Assembly: GCA_944393215.1 (NCBI GenBank)
Contig: CALXZL010000004.1
Span: forward strand, 1 to 64,000
DNA: 64,000 nt
Reading direction: 5' to 3'
Source: an uncultured Alphaproteobacteria bacterium
GTDB taxonomy: Bacteria; Pseudomonadota; Alphaproteobacteria; RF32; CAG-239
The translations under genes were made by a program, and so were the position numbers. Below, in pieces: positions 34,133 through 43,841 of the stretch (its first letter is position 1; every line of letters begins with the position of its first letter). The notes below the pieces were generated by a model. The model saw only the letters and a program-made list of their open reading frames with translations. It did not search any database and was not told the DNA's origin.

Positions 34133-35329
34133 ATGTCTCGAGTAATTATATTAATGATGGATTCCTTCGGCATAGGTAATGCCCACGATGCCGAAAAATT
34201 TGATAATATCGGCGCCGATACGTTTGGTCATATAGTTGAAAGCAACGGAGGGCTGAATATTCCCAACCTAAAAGAATTAGGCTTGGTTGAAGTTGCTCAT
34301 GCCGCCACCGGTAAGGAATATCATTTAGGCAAACTAAGCGAAGCCAAAATGGCAGGCATCGGCAGCATCAAAGCCCACATGAGTGAATTAAGCGTTGCCA
34401 AAGACACCACATCGGGACATTGGGAAATGGCGGGAGTTCCGGTGTTAAACGATTGGGGCTATTTCAAGCCGGACTACCCGTCTTTTCCCAAAGCCCTAAT
34501 TGATGCCATCTGCCAAGAAGGAAAAATTGCCGGTATTCTGGGAAACAAAGCCGCCTCGGGGACCGAAATCATCCAAGAACTTGGAGAAGAACACATCCAA
34601 AGCGACAAACCGATATTTTATACTTCAGCCGACAGCAATATTCAAATCGCCGCCCACGAAAAATATTTTGGATTGGATAGATTATACAAACTTTGCGAAG
34701 TGGCTTATAAACACGCAAAACCCTATAATATAGCCCGTATTATTGCACGCCCGTTTGTAGGAGAAAAGAAGGGAGAATTTACGCGCACCGCCAACCGACA
34801 TGATTATTCGGTTAAACCATTTAAAGAAACGGTTTTAGACAAGATGCAAAAAAAAGGCGGCAATGTCATTGCCATCGGCAAGATCAATGATATTTATGCC
34901 GGTTGCGGCATCACCAAAGCCCTGCATGCATCCGGTTTGGAAGAATTATGGAACGTTACTTTAAAAGAAGTAAAGGATGCTCCGGAAAACAGCATAATTT
35001 TCACCAACTTTGTAAATTTTGACATGTTATGGGGACACCGCCGCAACGTCAAAGGTTATGCCGAGGGGTTGGAATATTTTGATAAAAGATTACCTGAAAT
35101 AATACCGCTGCTTCGAGAAGACGATATAGTATTCATCACGGCGGATCACGGCAATGATCCGACCTATAAAGGCACGGATCATACCAGAGAACAAGTTCCG
35201 ATGCTGTTATTCGGCAAAAAAATAAACAGCCGTTTTGCCGGAGAAGGCAAAACCTTTGCCGATATCGGGCAAACAATTGCCGAATATCTGAATTTGGAAA
35301 AACTAGAATACGGGGAGTCTTTTCTATGA
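34133..35329 (+). CDS. deoB: Phosphopentomutase
   Basis: Interconverts (deoxy)ribose-1-phosphate and -5-phosphate, linking the phosphorylases to DeoC and the pentose phosphate pathway. An alkaline-phosphatase-superfamily enzyme: ILMMDSFGIG (metal Asp), KDTTSGHWEMAG (phospho-Thr) and FITADHGNDPTYKGTDHTREQVP (metal ligands). The 398-residue length is normal. It overlaps the next gene by 4 bp (ATGA), so the YfiH-type protein is made with it. Confidence 0.96.
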   Translation: MSRVIILMMDSFGIGNAHDAEKFDNIGADTFGHIVESNGGLNIPNLKELGLVEVAHAATGKEYHLGKLSEAKMAGIGSIKAHMSELSVAKDTTSGHWEMAGVPVLNDWGYFKPDYPSFPKALIDAICQEGKIAGILGNKAASGTEIIQELGEEHIQSDKPIFYTSADSNIQIAAHEKYFGLDRLYKLCEVAYKHAKPYNIARIIARPFVGEKKGEFTRTANRHDYSVKPFKETVLDKMQKKGGNVIAIGKINDIYAGCGITKALHASGLEELWNVTLKEVKDAPENSIIFTNFVNFDMLWGHRRNVKGYAEGLEYFDKRLPEIIPLLREDDIVFITADHGNDPTYKGTDHTREQVPMLLFGKKINSRFAGEGKTFADIGQTIAEYLNLEKLEYGESFL

Positions 35330-36087
35330 AATATTTTGCACCCAACATACCCGGAAAAAAGCACTGTTTTTTTGGCAGAGACGGAGGCGTATCAGAAGGT
35401 CTGTACAGTTCACTGAACGTAAACGGAAAAAGCAATGACAATCATGAACATGTCATGAAAAATTTAGATATAATTGCGGCACGCTACAATTTATCGCGCT
35501 CAAATTTATTAATTATCAATCAGGGCATCAGCGGACATGCCGAATTCAGCAATAAAGCCAGTCGCAATGAAATTACGGCAGACGGCATGGTTACAACCGC
35601 CCAAGATGTCATTTTATGTATCGGCACGGCAGATTGCGCCCCGGTTTTATTTTATGATAATGTAGCACAAATTATCGGAGCGGCACATGCCGGTTGGCGC
35701 GGTGCTCTGAACGGTATTGTTGAAAACACGGTCAAAATTATGATTGAACATGGAGCTCATGTTGAAAATATTCACGCCGCCGTCGGACCATGCCTGCAAC
35801 AACAATCCTTTGAGTGCAAAGAAGACATGCGTCGAGAATTTTTACACAAAGATGAAGAAAACAACCGTTGGTTTAAGGACAAAGCCGACGGAGAACATTT
35901 TTTGTTCAATCTGGAAGGCTTTGTCGTCCACAAACTGGAACAACTCGGCATTGGCAATATTTCCGCTTCGGGAATTGACACATTTACGGCAATCGGAGAT
36001 TTTTTCAGCTATCGCCGCAACTGCAAATTAGGTTTGGTACAAAGTCCGAAAGATTTTCCGTCACATTTATCAACTATAAAACTATAA
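35326..36087 (+). CDS. YfiH/LACC1-family protein (multicopper polyphenol-oxidase-like domain)
   Basis: Members act on purine nucleosides (adenosine deaminase and phosphorylase activity in LACC1/FAMIN and bacterial relatives) and E. coli YfiH is also linked to peptidoglycan editing. Cys104 (GTADCAPVLF) and His121 (AAHAGWRGAL) are in place, and VGPCLQQQSFEC is conserved. The first metal-site His, normally in Q-x-H, is missing: residues 66-71 read QGISGH. His71 might stand in or activity may be lost. The 4-bp overlap with deoB and nearby salvage genes favour a nucleoside role. Confidence 0.85.
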   Translation: MKYFAPNIPGKKHCFFGRDGGVSEGLYSSLNVNGKSNDNHEHVMKNLDIIAARYNLSRSNLLIINQGISGHAEFSNKASRNEITADGMVTTAQDVILCIGTADCAPVLFYDNVAQIIGAAHAGWRGALNGIVENTVKIMIEHGAHVENIHAAVGPCLQQQSFECKEDMRREFLHKDEENNRWFKDKADGEHFLFNLEGFVVHKLEQLGIGNISASGIDTFTAIGDFFSYRRNCKLGLVQSPKDFPSHLSTIKL

Positions 36088-36111
36088 GTTGCTTTATTTT
36101 TAGAAACTTTT

Positions 36112-37323
36112 GTGCTAAAAGAAGAATATTGTGTTAACAAGCATGTGAAATATATGTCACCGTTAGGTAAATTTACATTAGCTCTGTTAGGATTACGCAT
36201 ATTCGGAGCAAGCGGATTTTTTTGGGGCTTGTTTTTAGGACATATCCTGATAGACAGAACAAAAATTATCAAAAATTTAGAAAAACAGCTGAGTATTGTT
36301 GATGACAATATTCGGTTACTTTTGCCGTACAAATATTACAGATATTATAATGTGATTGACGGCAATTTCTGGGGCAAGCTGTGGGGAACGATATTAGGCA
36401 GCATTTTATTTGGTTTTGACGGTTTTATAGTTTGCTTTATCATCGGTCATTTCACTTTTGACACCCCAAACAGCCGACATGCCAAAGCATTCCGTTTGTC
36501 TTTAGACAACTTTTTCAACACCCATTTATGCAAAATTTTGGGAGCAATAATCGGTTTTTCTTTACATAGTCCGATTTTGCTCTTTTGCGGAATTATCATT
36601 GGCTTTTTTGCCGATTTGTATCGTTCTGAAAAACAATTTCAACCCTTATTTGGTTTTTTGAACAAATTTTGGTATAAGATAAATCCTTTTAAATTTCTCA
36701 TAGGCATACACACGGCAAAAAGCAATTCTTTGGTTCAATCAATGGCAGGCTTAGCAGCCAAAGTAGCCAAAGCGGACGGTCATGTCAGCGAAAATGAAAT
36801 CAGGGTGTTTAAAAAAATATTCAATTTACAAAACAATCAAGATCACCGCATTTCCAAAACATTTAACAAAGCCAAAGAAAGTTTGAATGGATGGGAGCCT
36901 TATGCTCTGCAGATATTGCGTCTGTCTAAAGATGACCTGGAATTAAAAGAAGGCGTGATTGAAAATCTGTTCAAAATAGCCACGGCAGACGGGCAATTCG
37001 GGGCAGAAGAACTGAAATTAATTAAAGAAATTGCCAAAGCCATAGAGCTCCCGGAAGGAAATTTTACCGTTATCAGACAAGCCTATGAGCCCAAAATTGC
37101 CACAGAGAGCTCCGTTGCCGATTTTTATGATGTTTTAGGCGTTTTACGCACCGCAAGCGATAATGAAATTAAAAGCAAATGGAAGGAATTGATAAACATC
37201 TATCATCCCGACAGGATTCAAGCCGGCGGAGCAACCGTAGAAGAAGTGGAAAAAGCCACATTGAAAATGGCTGAAATTAATAATGCCTATCAAAATATTA
37301 TGAAAAGTCGGAAGGTTGCTTAA
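36112..37323 (+). CDS. TerB/DjlA-like membrane protein with C-terminal J domain
   Basis: A 403-residue DjlA-like co-chaperone. The N-terminal half has several hydrophobic, Gly-rich segments (GFFWGLFLGHILID, WGTILGSILFGF, FCGIIIGFFADL), more than the single anchor of DjlA. Residues about 205-310 form a TerB-type helical domain (MAGLAAKVAKADGHVSENEI, ATADGQFGAEELKLI). The last 65 residues are a J domain with HPD in INIYHPDRIQ, so it should stimulate a DnaK ATPase at the membrane. The GTG start at 36112 is uncertain; an ATG at 36154 is an alternative. Confidence 0.8.
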   Translation: MLKEEYCVNKHVKYMSPLGKFTLALLGLRIFGASGFFWGLFLGHILIDRTKIIKNLEKQLSIVDDNIRLLLPYKYYRYYNVIDGNFWGKLWGTILGSILFGFDGFIVCFIIGHFTFDTPNSRHAKAFRLSLDNFFNTHLCKILGAIIGFSLHSPILLFCGIIIGFFADLYRSEKQFQPLFGFLNKFWYKINPFKFLIGIHTAKSNSLVQSMAGLAAKVAKADGHVSENEIRVFKKIFNLQNNQDHRISKTFNKAKESLNGWEPYALQILRLSKDDLELKEGVIENLFKIATADGQFGAEELKLIKEIAKAIELPEGNFTVIRQAYEPKIATESSVADFYDVLGVLRTASDNEIKSKWKELINIYHPDRIQAGGATVEEVEKATLKMAEINNAYQNIMKSRKVA

Positions 37324-37326
37324 AAA

Positions 37327-38058
37327 ATGGAAATCAAAAAGCATCTTCTTCCGCATTTCAATGAGAGAAAAAAATCTGTTTCTCTGTTAGTCATCCACTG
37401 TTCTGCCTTTCACGAAGAAGAAGCCTATAAAAGTTATGATTCTGCGGAAGTCAGTCCGCATTATTTTTTAGATGAAGACGGCAGTATCACACAAATGATA
37501 GCCGAAGATAAACGTGCATGGCACGCCGGCTTGGCATCGTGGAGAGAATTTAAGGAAGATATCAATTCCTGTTCCGTCGGAATTGAACTTTGCAATATGA
37601 GCTTGGGAGAAACATCTTATAAGGAAGCTCAAATAGAAAATTTAATTTCTTTATGCCAAGAAATCATCAAAAAATATCAAATATTGCCGCAAAACGTAGT
37701 TGCCCACTCGGATATTGCTCCGATGAGAAAAATGGATCCGGGAATAAGCTTTCCTTGGCAAAGATTGGCGCAAAACGGCATTGGCTTGTGGTATGATTTG
37801 CAAAATGCCGATAAAATCAAAGAAAATGATGTTGGCAAGTTGTTAAAGCAAATCGGCTATAAAGCAGATGACAAAGAAGAAACGATCGCGGCAGCTTATG
37901 CCTTTCGCCGAAGATTTTTGCCGGAAGAAGTGGAAATTGTAAACAATGTCCGCGAACTGATAGAACACCCCTACCCCCAAGGAAAAGTTGGCTTGTTGCA
38001 GGGAGAAAAATTTTTACAAACCCTCAAAGCCGTTGCTTATAGCTTTGAGCATGCGTGA
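37327..38058 (+). CDS. N-acetylmuramoyl-L-alanine amidase (Amidase_2, AmpD-like)
   Basis: Cleaves the bond between N-acetylmuramic acid and the L-Ala peptide. Zinc ligands are seen in LLVIHCSA (His), and AHSDIAPMRKMDPG (His and Asp); RAWHAG supplies the conserved site His. The 243 residues have no signal peptide, so a cytoplasmic AmpD-like role in muropeptide recycling is more likely than a secreted one. A helical C-terminal region (about 180-243) resembles a peptidoglycan-binding domain. It starts 3 bp after the J-domain gene. Confidence 0.88.
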   Translation: MEIKKHLLPHFNERKKSVSLLVIHCSAFHEEEAYKSYDSAEVSPHYFLDEDGSITQMIAEDKRAWHAGLASWREFKEDINSCSVGIELCNMSLGETSYKEAQIENLISLCQEIIKKYQILPQNVVAHSDIAPMRKMDPGISFPWQRLAQNGIGLWYDLQNADKIKENDVGKLLKQIGYKADDKEETIAAAYAFRRRFLPEEVEIVNNVRELIEHPYPQGKVGLLQGEKFLQTLKAVAYSFEHA

Positions 38059-38222
38059 GGACACTTTTTACCCGATGGCAACGCACTAATCGTCCATTAT
38101 ACACGATTTAAATAAATTGTGGAGAATGAGGCGAGTAGTAAGAAACCAGAAAAAATTTGAAGGAGTGTACAAAGAGGTACATGACCGAACAATTTATCCG
38201 TAAAATCTGTATTAGTTCTCCA
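38059..38222. other. Intergenic patch with short repeats
   Basis: A 164-bp gap between convergent genes. It holds TCCATTATAC twice (38093-38102 and 38219-38228, the second overlapping the ruvX stop) and a 23-bp segment (38193-38215) that recurs with one mismatch at 44500-44522, also just past the stop of a minus-strand gene. No gene or clear terminator was seen. Confidence 0.45.
38193..38215 (+). repeat. 23-bp dispersed repeat, copy 1
   Basis: Pairs with 44500-44522 (22 of 23 bases). Both copies lie close behind the stop codons of minus-strand genes, ruvX and ettA. Confidence 0.6.
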
Positions 38223-38687
38223 TTATACGAGCTTTTGAGCTATACTGTCGAGGACACCTTGAAGAATATACCCCGCGGCGGAGCTATCGAGTACTTGCTT
38301 GCGACGCTTGCGGTTCATATCCACTTCCGAGATTAAAAAACGCTCCATGGCGGAAGAAGAAAGACGTTCATCCCAAAACATATAAGGCAAATGAGTTTGC
38401 TGATATACTTTTTCGGCAAAGGCGCGCACTTTGGCAGCGGTTTCACCCTCTTCGCCGTTCATCTGCAACGGCAACCCGTAAACAATGGCGCCGACTTCTT
38501 TTTCTTCTATGATTTTTTTAATTTCAGCCATATCGGTTTTGAAATCTTTACGATAAATGGTTTTATAAGGAGTTGCCACCATCCACAACAAATCAGAAAC
38601 AGCAACACCCAAGCGTTTATCACCATAATCAAAACCCAAAATGGCTTTATATTTGGTAAGATTTTGTTTGAACTCATGAATATCCAT
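38223..38687 (-). CDS. ruvX: RuvX/YqgF family Holliday-junction resolvase-like protein
   Basis: RNase-H-fold nuclease (YqgF), thought to act in 16S rRNA 5'-end processing and recombination. Catalytic acids: Asp in ILGFDYGDKRLGVAVSD, Glu-rich VGAIVYGLPLQMNG, and FWDERLSS. VLDSSAAGYILQGVLD is the conserved C-terminus with the last Asp. The 154-residue length is normal. It is divergent from tolB. Confidence 0.93.
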   Translation of the reverse strand: MDIHEFKQNLTKYKAILGFDYGDKRLGVAVSDLLWMVATPYKTIYRKDFKTDMAEIKKIIEEKEVGAIVYGLPLQMNGEEGETAAKVRAFAEKVYQQTHLPYMFWDERLSSSAMERFLISEVDMNRKRRKQVLDSSAAGYILQGVLDSIAQKLV

Positions 38688-38813
38688 ATTTTTCTCCTAA
38701 AAATAGTTTAGAGCAATAACAAAAACTGTCAAACGCTAATTGAATTTTAACGATATTTCTTTAGAATTTGCGATAAGTATATGATTCGATTCGAAAATTT
38801 TAAAGGGAACACC

Positions 38814-40130
38814 ATGAAGTTCAGATATTTTTTAACGATTTTGTTCAGCATCATGCTGATTACACCAGCCAAAGCCGAATTGCAAATTGATGTCAACGGC
38901 GCGGTCAGAGATCCGATGCCGATAGCAATTCCGGAGATGATTCATGAAGGTTTTTGGATTGGGCAACAAGGGAGCAAAATCAGAGATGTGATTATTGCCG
39001 ACTTGGAGCGTTCAGGTTTATTTAAAGTCATCAATGACAACAGCTATATTCAAGAGTTTACGTCTATGGAAGAAGAGCCCGCCTTCATAGATTGGCGTGC
39101 CATTAATGCTTTGGCATTGGTACAAAGTGCCATTAAAGAAGTGGGACAAAACCAGCTCAAGATTGAATTTCGCTTATGGGATGTTTATGCCGAAAGCCAA
39201 CTTAAGGCTCAATCCTTTACCACCACAAAAGACAACTGGCGTCGTGTTGCTCACGTTATTGCAGATGCCATTTATGAGCGTTTGACCGGTGAAAAAGGCT
39301 ACTTTGACACCCGCATTGTTTATGTTTCGGAAACAGGTCCGGCAACGAGAAGAATCAAACGTTTGGCAATTATGGACCAAGACGGCGAAAACCACAAATA
39401 TTTAACCTCGGGTAGTGCAATGGCTTTAACGCCGAGATTCTCACCCAACCTGCAAAAAATTACCTATATGTCTTATGCCGGCGGTGTGCCGAAAGTATAC
39501 ATTTTGGATATTGAAACCGGAAAGCAAGAGTTGATTGGTAACTTCCCCGGCATGACCTTTGCGCCGCGCTTCTCTCCGGATAGTTCTAAACTTTTGTTGA
39601 GCTATGCTGCCAATGGTAAGACCGATATTTATGAGATGGATTTGAAAAACCGTCGTTCAACCCAACTTACCAAGAATGCCGGAATTAACACTTCTCCGAG
39701 CTATTCTCCGGACGGGTCACAAATTGTGTTCAACTCGGACAGAGGCGGCAATCAACAGCTTTATGTAATGAATGCCGACGGTTCTGATGTTCACCGCATC
39801 AGTTTTGGACAAGGTAGATATGCCACACCGGTTTGGTCACCGAGAGGAGACTATATTGCCTTTACCAAAATGGCAAACGGACAATTTTACATTGGAGTGA
39901 TGTATCCGGACGGCACGGGAGAGCGTTTACTTGCCAGCGGTTATTTGGTAGAAGGTCCGACCTGGTCTCCGAACGGGCGTGTGATTATCTACTTCCGCCA
40001 AGATCGAGGGACTTCACGCTCTAATGCTCCGGTTAAGTTATATTCGATTGATTTAACCGGCTATAACGAGCGCTTGGTTGTTACACCTGCCGACGCCTCC
40101 GATCCAGCTTGGTCACCCTTGTTACCTTAA
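38814..40130 (+). CDS. tolB: Tol-Pal system protein TolB
   Basis: Periplasmic beta-propeller that links Pal and TolA in outer-membrane constriction during division. The signal peptide spans about residues 1-21 ([17 protein letters not shown]). The N-terminal domain is followed by TolB/WD-like repeats with the [36 protein letters not shown] and [15 protein letters not shown] motifs. The ATG at 38814 has AAAGGGA; the in-frame Met 11 codons earlier has none. It has 438 residues. tolQRA and pal are not in this window. Confidence 0.97.
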   Translation: MKFRYFLTILFSIMLITPAKAELQIDVNGAVRDPMPIAIPEMIHEGFWIGQQGSKIRDVIIADLERSGLFKVINDNSYIQEFTSMEEEPAFIDWRAINALALVQSAIKEVGQNQLKIEFRLWDVYAESQLKAQSFTTTKDNWRRVAHVIADAIYERLTGEKGYFDTRIVYVSETGPATRRIKRLAIMDQDGENHKYLTSGSAMALTPRFSPNLQKITYMSYAGGVPKVYILDIETGKQELIGNFPGMTFAPRFSPDSSKLLLSYAANGKTDIYEMDLKNRRSTQLTKNAGINTSPSYSPDGSQIVFNSDRGGNQQLYVMNADGSDVHRISFGQGRYATPVWSPRGDYIAFTKMANGQFYIGVMYPDGTGERLLASGYLVEGPTWSPNGRVIIYFRQDRGTSRSNAPVKLYSIDLTGYNERLVVTPADASDPAWSPLLP

Positions 40131-40135
40131 AAATG

Positions 40136-40170
40136 AAAAACTTCCGAAATAAAATTCGGAAGTTTTTTTT
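40136..40170 (+). terminator. Intrinsic terminator of tolB
   Basis: AAAAACTTCCGAA pairs with TTCGGAAGTTTTT, followed by further Ts. Confidence 0.9.
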
Positions 40171-40190
40171 GTAAAAATATTGACAAAAAA

Positions 40191-40219
40191 TTGCTTTTAA
40201 AAAGCAAAAATGATATTAT
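40191..40219 (+). promoter_or_regulatory. Candidate promoter
   Basis: TTGCTT and TATTAT stand 17 bp apart upstream of the ATG at 40256. A TTGACA at 40180 has no -10 at proper spacing. Only weak support. Confidence 0.3.
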
Positions 40220-40255
40220 TATAATATCAGATATATAGAAGGAAAGGTAATTGTG

Positions 40256-41068
40256 ATGTCTAATGCAGAAAAGATAAAAGAGAAACTCAAAAAAATAAAA
40301 AGAATGAAAAATACTCTTTTACTTGGTGGATTAATGGTTGGCGGTACTGCCGTCAACGCAGCGCCTCAGGCTGATAGAGATGTCAATATCAGTGAAAGCC
40401 GTCTGAGTGCAACCGCTGTAACAAAACATCTAAATAATGAATATAGTCAAGAATCCCATTATGAAAGTAAAGATATTTCGACGACAATAAACGGTGTCAG
40501 TAAAAGTCAATATTCATCTGCACAACAAATTCGCTACGATCTGAAAGACGGATATTCTATGGTATCTTCTAGAGTAGATTCGTATGATGTTGTTAAACAG
40601 AACCGACAAAGCCAATTTAAAAACTATCAAAACCAAGATGTTTTATATATGACAACTCCGGACGGAAAAACGTATGACTGTTCTTTTTTACGAGATACTT
40701 CAACTGGAGATTATTTGCCCTTAGGTTTTGATAAAGATCTGTTTGTCAAAGAAGATGGGCAACCAGATATAGAATTGCAAGATAAAATTATCAAAGAAGT
40801 ACAAGAAAAAACCGGTGCAACTGAAATTACCGATAATGTAGTTAAACAATATAACCAAATCAGTAACCAACAAAAACTAAAAGCCGCTAAAGATATGGGG
40901 TTACCTCAAGAAGTTATTAGTAAGATAAATATCTATTTGCAACAAGTTACCGAAGAAATAGAAAGTAACCAATTATTTCTCGGAACCATAAGTAATAAAT
41001 TTTCTGATTATAGTAAAACCATTTCTTCTTCTGAATTTATAAAAATGGCAAAACAACGAAATATTTAA
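40256..41068 (+). CDS. Exported protein of unknown function
   Basis: A 270-residue protein. The start is basic (KIKEKLKKIKRMK), then a short hydrophobic core (TLLLGGLMVGGTAVNA) and a likely cleavage after NAA, giving an unusually long-headed signal peptide. The mature part is polar, rich in Ser, Gln and Lys, with one Cys in KTYDCSFLRD and a helical C-terminal half. No family was recognised. The ATG at 40256 is preceded by GGAAAGG; a GTG one codon earlier is possible. Its own terminator follows. Confidence 0.6.
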   Translation: MSNAEKIKEKLKKIKRMKNTLLLGGLMVGGTAVNAAPQADRDVNISESRLSATAVTKHLNNEYSQESHYESKDISTTINGVSKSQYSSAQQIRYDLKDGYSMVSSRVDSYDVVKQNRQSQFKNYQNQDVLYMTTPDGKTYDCSFLRDTSTGDYLPLGFDKDLFVKEDGQPDIELQDKIIKEVQEKTGATEITDNVVKQYNQISNQQKLKAAKDMGLPQEVISKINIYLQQVTEEIESNQLFLGTISNKFSDYSKTISSSEFIKMAKQRNI

Positions 41069-41077
41069 AAAGGACCT

Positions 41078-41107
41078 AAAAAAGCATCTCAAACGAGGTG
41101 CTTTTTT
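41078..41107 (+). terminator. Intrinsic terminator
   Basis: AAAAAAGCATCTC pairs with GAGGTGCTTTTTT around AAAC, with one wobble pair. Confidence 0.75.
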
Positions 41108-41352
41108 AATTAGACACAAGTTCCCAAACGCTCATTTTGTGCAAACGCCGAAGGGCTATAATTTACTCTGCCAAATTAAGGCGTGTTTGTTTAAGGTTTT
41201 GGCGGGCTTGTATTTTGTTAAGCATAATTCAAATCCTTTTCAATTTTTTGTTCAAGCCATGTTGTTTCCGCCAAGAAAGCTAATAGCATCGCGGTTTCTA
41301 ATCACTGTCAGAGAGGCTGTCTAATTTTTGGGATCAAACGTCCTCACGTTTG
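41108..41352. other. Non-coding gap after lepA
   Basis: 245 bp between a terminator and the lepA stop. On the minus strand there are two tiny overlapping frames: 23 codons starting LLAFLAETTW, then 18 codons with AAAAGGA before the ATG. They may be remnants of a lost gene. A CAAACGT/ACGTTTG hairpin without a T run lies at the lepA stop. No confident feature. Confidence 0.35.
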
Positions 41353-43158
41353 TTAGTTGTCACCGATGCGTAAGGCTTCTATAAAGGCTGATTGCGGTAC
41401 CTCAACCTTACCGAACTGGCGCATACGCTGCTTACCCTTCTTTTGCTTATCCAAAAGCTTGCGCTTACGGGTTACGTCGCCGCCATAACATTTTGCAGTT
41501 ACATCTTTACGCAGGGCTGAAATGGTTTCACGCGCGACCACACGTCCGCCGATTGCGGCTTGGATTGGAATTTTGAACAAATGTCTGGGGATGAGGTCTT
41601 TCAATCGCTCACAAATTTGACGACCGCGCGCTTCGGCTTCACCACGGAAGCAAAGGAAAGCCAAAGCATCAACCGGTTCTTCGTTAATAAGGATTTGCAC
41701 TTTAACCAAATCCGATTCGTGATAGCCGATAAGCTCATAATCAAAGCTGGCATAACCGCTGGTGATAGATTTCAAGCGGTCATAAAAATCGAACACGATT
41801 TCGTTCAACGGAATTTTATAAATCACCATGGCGCGACTGCCGGCATAAGTGAGTTCCACTTGTTCACCGCGTCTTTCGGTGCAAAGTTTCAAAACCGAAC
41901 CCAAATATTCATCCGGTACGAGGATTGTGGCTTTCACCCATGGCTCTTCAATTGATTTGATTTTGGTCACATCCGGCATATCGGCAGGATTATGCAACAT
42001 TGTGTCGGTACCGTCGGTCAAATGCAATTTGTAAGCCACTGAAGGTGCGGTGGTGATTAAATCCAAGTCAAACTCGCGATTGAGGCGCTCTTGGATAATT
42101 TCCATATGCAGCAAACCTAAAAAGCCGCAACGAAAACCCAAGCCCAGCGCGGTAGAATTTTCGTTTTGATAATCGATACTGGCATCATTGAGTTTGAGCT
42201 TTGCCAAAGCGTCTTTTAAGGCTTCATATTGGCTGGAATCAACCGGAAAAATGGAGCAGAACACCACCGGAATTGAAGGTTTAAAACCTTGAAGTGCGGC
42301 ATCACATGGGCGTTTATTATCGGTAATGGTATCACCGATATGACAATCGCTCACACTTTTGATGCTGGCGGTAATATAGCCGACTTCTCCGGGATAAAGT
42401 GCATCAATTTCTTGCATTTTCGGCGTGAAGATACCCACACGATCGACCAGATAAGTGGCATTGTTACTCATCATACGGATTTGTGTTTTTTTGCGCATGA
42501 CCCCGTCTTTAATGCGCACCAAAATCACCACGCCGAGATAAGAGTCGTACCAGCTGTCAATCAAAAGGGCTTTGAGCGGGGCTTCTTCATCACCGGTCGG
42601 CGCAGGTAAATGTTTGACAATGGCTTCGAGCAAATTTTCCACACCCAAACCGGTTTTGCCGGAAGTTTCCACGGCATCTGTAGTATCAAGCCCGATTACG
42701 TCTTCAATTTGACGTTTAACTTTTTCCACATCGGCGGAAGGCAAGTCTACTTTGTTTAAAACGGGAATAATCTCATGGTTATTATCAAGAGCCAAATAAA
42801 CATTGGCAAGCGTCTGTGCTTCCACACCTTGGGTGGCATCCACCACCAAGACCGAGCCTTCGCAAGAAGCCAGAGAACGCGAAACTTCATAAGAAAAGTC
42901 AACGTGTCCGGGGGTATCCATCAGGTTGAGCTGATAAGTTTTGCCGTCTTTGGCGGTATAGTTCAAACGCACGGTCTGCGCTTTAATGGTGATACCGCGC
43001 TCTTTTTCAATATCCATCGAGTCCAAAACCTGTTCGGTCATCTCACGTTGTTGCAAGCCGCCGCAATATTCAATCATCCTATCAGCGAGGGTAGATTTTC
43101 CATGATCAATATGCGCAATAATCGCAAAGTTTCTGATTAAATCCGAATTTGTAGCCAT
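41353..43158 (-). CDS. lepA: Elongation factor 4 (LepA)
   Basis: Translational GTPase that back-translocates or rescues stalled ribosomes and aids ribosome assembly. G1 [13 protein letters not shown], switch [14 protein letters not shown] and G4 NKVDLPSAD are intact. The LepA-specific C-terminal domain ends [31 protein letters not shown], with [12 protein letters not shown]. The 601-residue length is normal. Transcribed away from the GNAT gene; the 134-bp gap between them must hold both promoters. Confidence 0.98.
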   Translation of the reverse strand: MATNSDLIRNFAIIAHIDHGKSTLADRMIEYCGGLQQREMTEQVLDSMDIEKERGITIKAQTVRLNYTAKDGKTYQLNLMDTPGHVDFSYEVSRSLASCEGSVLVVDATQGVEAQTLANVYLALDNNHEIIPVLNKVDLPSADVEKVKRQIEDVIGLDTTDAVETSGKTGLGVENLLEAIVKHLPAPTGDEEAPLKALLIDSWYDSYLGVVILVRIKDGVMRKKTQIRMMSNNATYLVDRVGIFTPKMQEIDALYPGEVGYITASIKSVSDCHIGDTITDNKRPCDAALQGFKPSIPVVFCSIFPVDSSQYEALKDALAKLKLNDASIDYQNENSTALGLGFRCGFLGLLHMEIIQERLNREFDLDLITTAPSVAYKLHLTDGTDTMLHNPADMPDVTKIKSIEEPWVKATILVPDEYLGSVLKLCTERRGEQVELTYAGSRAMVIYKIPLNEIVFDFYDRLKSITSGYASFDYELIGYHESDLVKVQILINEEPVDALAFLCFRGEAEARGRQICERLKDLIPRHLFKIPIQAAIGGRVVARETISALRKDVTAKCYGGDVTRKRKLLDKQKKGKQRMRQFGKVEVPQSAFIEALRIGDN

Positions 43159-43292
43159 ATAAACAATTCACTTTCTAAAAAAACTTATAAAATTTAAGCT
43201 CAAAATATATGAAAAAAAAATTATTCGCAATATATTATTAACTATGCTAAGATATATAGTTATAAAAAGGCAACCACAAACGGAGGCATATT

Positions 43293-43730
43293 ATGAAAAA
43301 GATGATTGATGTTGATTTCGGCTCATCACGCTATGATGAACTGGTTGAGCTACGTTATAAAATCTTGCTTGAGCCTCTGGGCTTGAAGTTTTTGGATATG
43401 CACCGTGCCAAAGAAGCCAACTATCTGCATATCGGTTGTATTGAAAGTTTGGATGACAAATTGGTCGGCGGTTTGATTTTAGCACCGGTTGACAATGAAA
43501 CCATCCGTCTGATGCAAGTGGCGGTTGATACCAAATATCAAGGCGAAGGCATTGGTCGCCAAATGGTCAAATATGCCGAAAAACGTGCCCAAGAAGCAGG
43601 TTTCAGTAAGATTGTGATGCACGCCATGCTTTCGGTAGTCAATTTTTATGAAAAAATGGGCTATGTGCAAGAAGGAGATATTTTTGAAGAAAGCGGCATC
43701 ACCTTTGCCAAAATGATCAAAGATTTATAA
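43293..43730 (+). CDS. GNAT-family acetyltransferase
   Basis: A 145-residue N-acetyltransferase-like protein. The acetyl-CoA loop is seen in VDTKYQGEGIGRQMVKYAEKRAQEAG (motif A: Q-x-x-G-x-G/A) followed by MHAMLSVVNFYEKMGY (motif B). This spacing fits ElaA/YjcF-like GNATs acting on small molecules. A good GGAGG site precedes the ATG and a terminator follows. The substrate is unknown. Confidence 0.88.
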   Translation: MKKMIDVDFGSSRYDELVELRYKILLEPLGLKFLDMHRAKEANYLHIGCIESLDDKLVGGLILAPVDNETIRLMQVAVDTKYQGEGIGRQMVKYAEKRAQEAGFSKIVMHAMLSVVNFYEKMGYVQEGDIFEESGITFAKMIKDL

Positions 43731-43744
43731 AATTTTTTAGCGCA

Positions 43745-43773
43745 AAAGCCGCCTGATTGGCGGCTTTTTTTTA
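43745..43773 (+). terminator. Intrinsic terminator of the GNAT gene
   Basis: AAAAGCCGCC pairs with GGCGGCTTTT around TGATT and ends in eight Ts. Confidence 0.9.
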
Positions 43774-43841
43774 TTGACTAAAAAAAGAAAACATGACAAA
43801 AATACATAAAATTTAATTATTAACTTTAAAATATATTATTT

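Noticed and set aside
41139..41324. A 61-codon plus-strand frame after lepA
   Set aside because: No start signal and no recognisable domain; the composition is that of non-coding AT-rich DNA.
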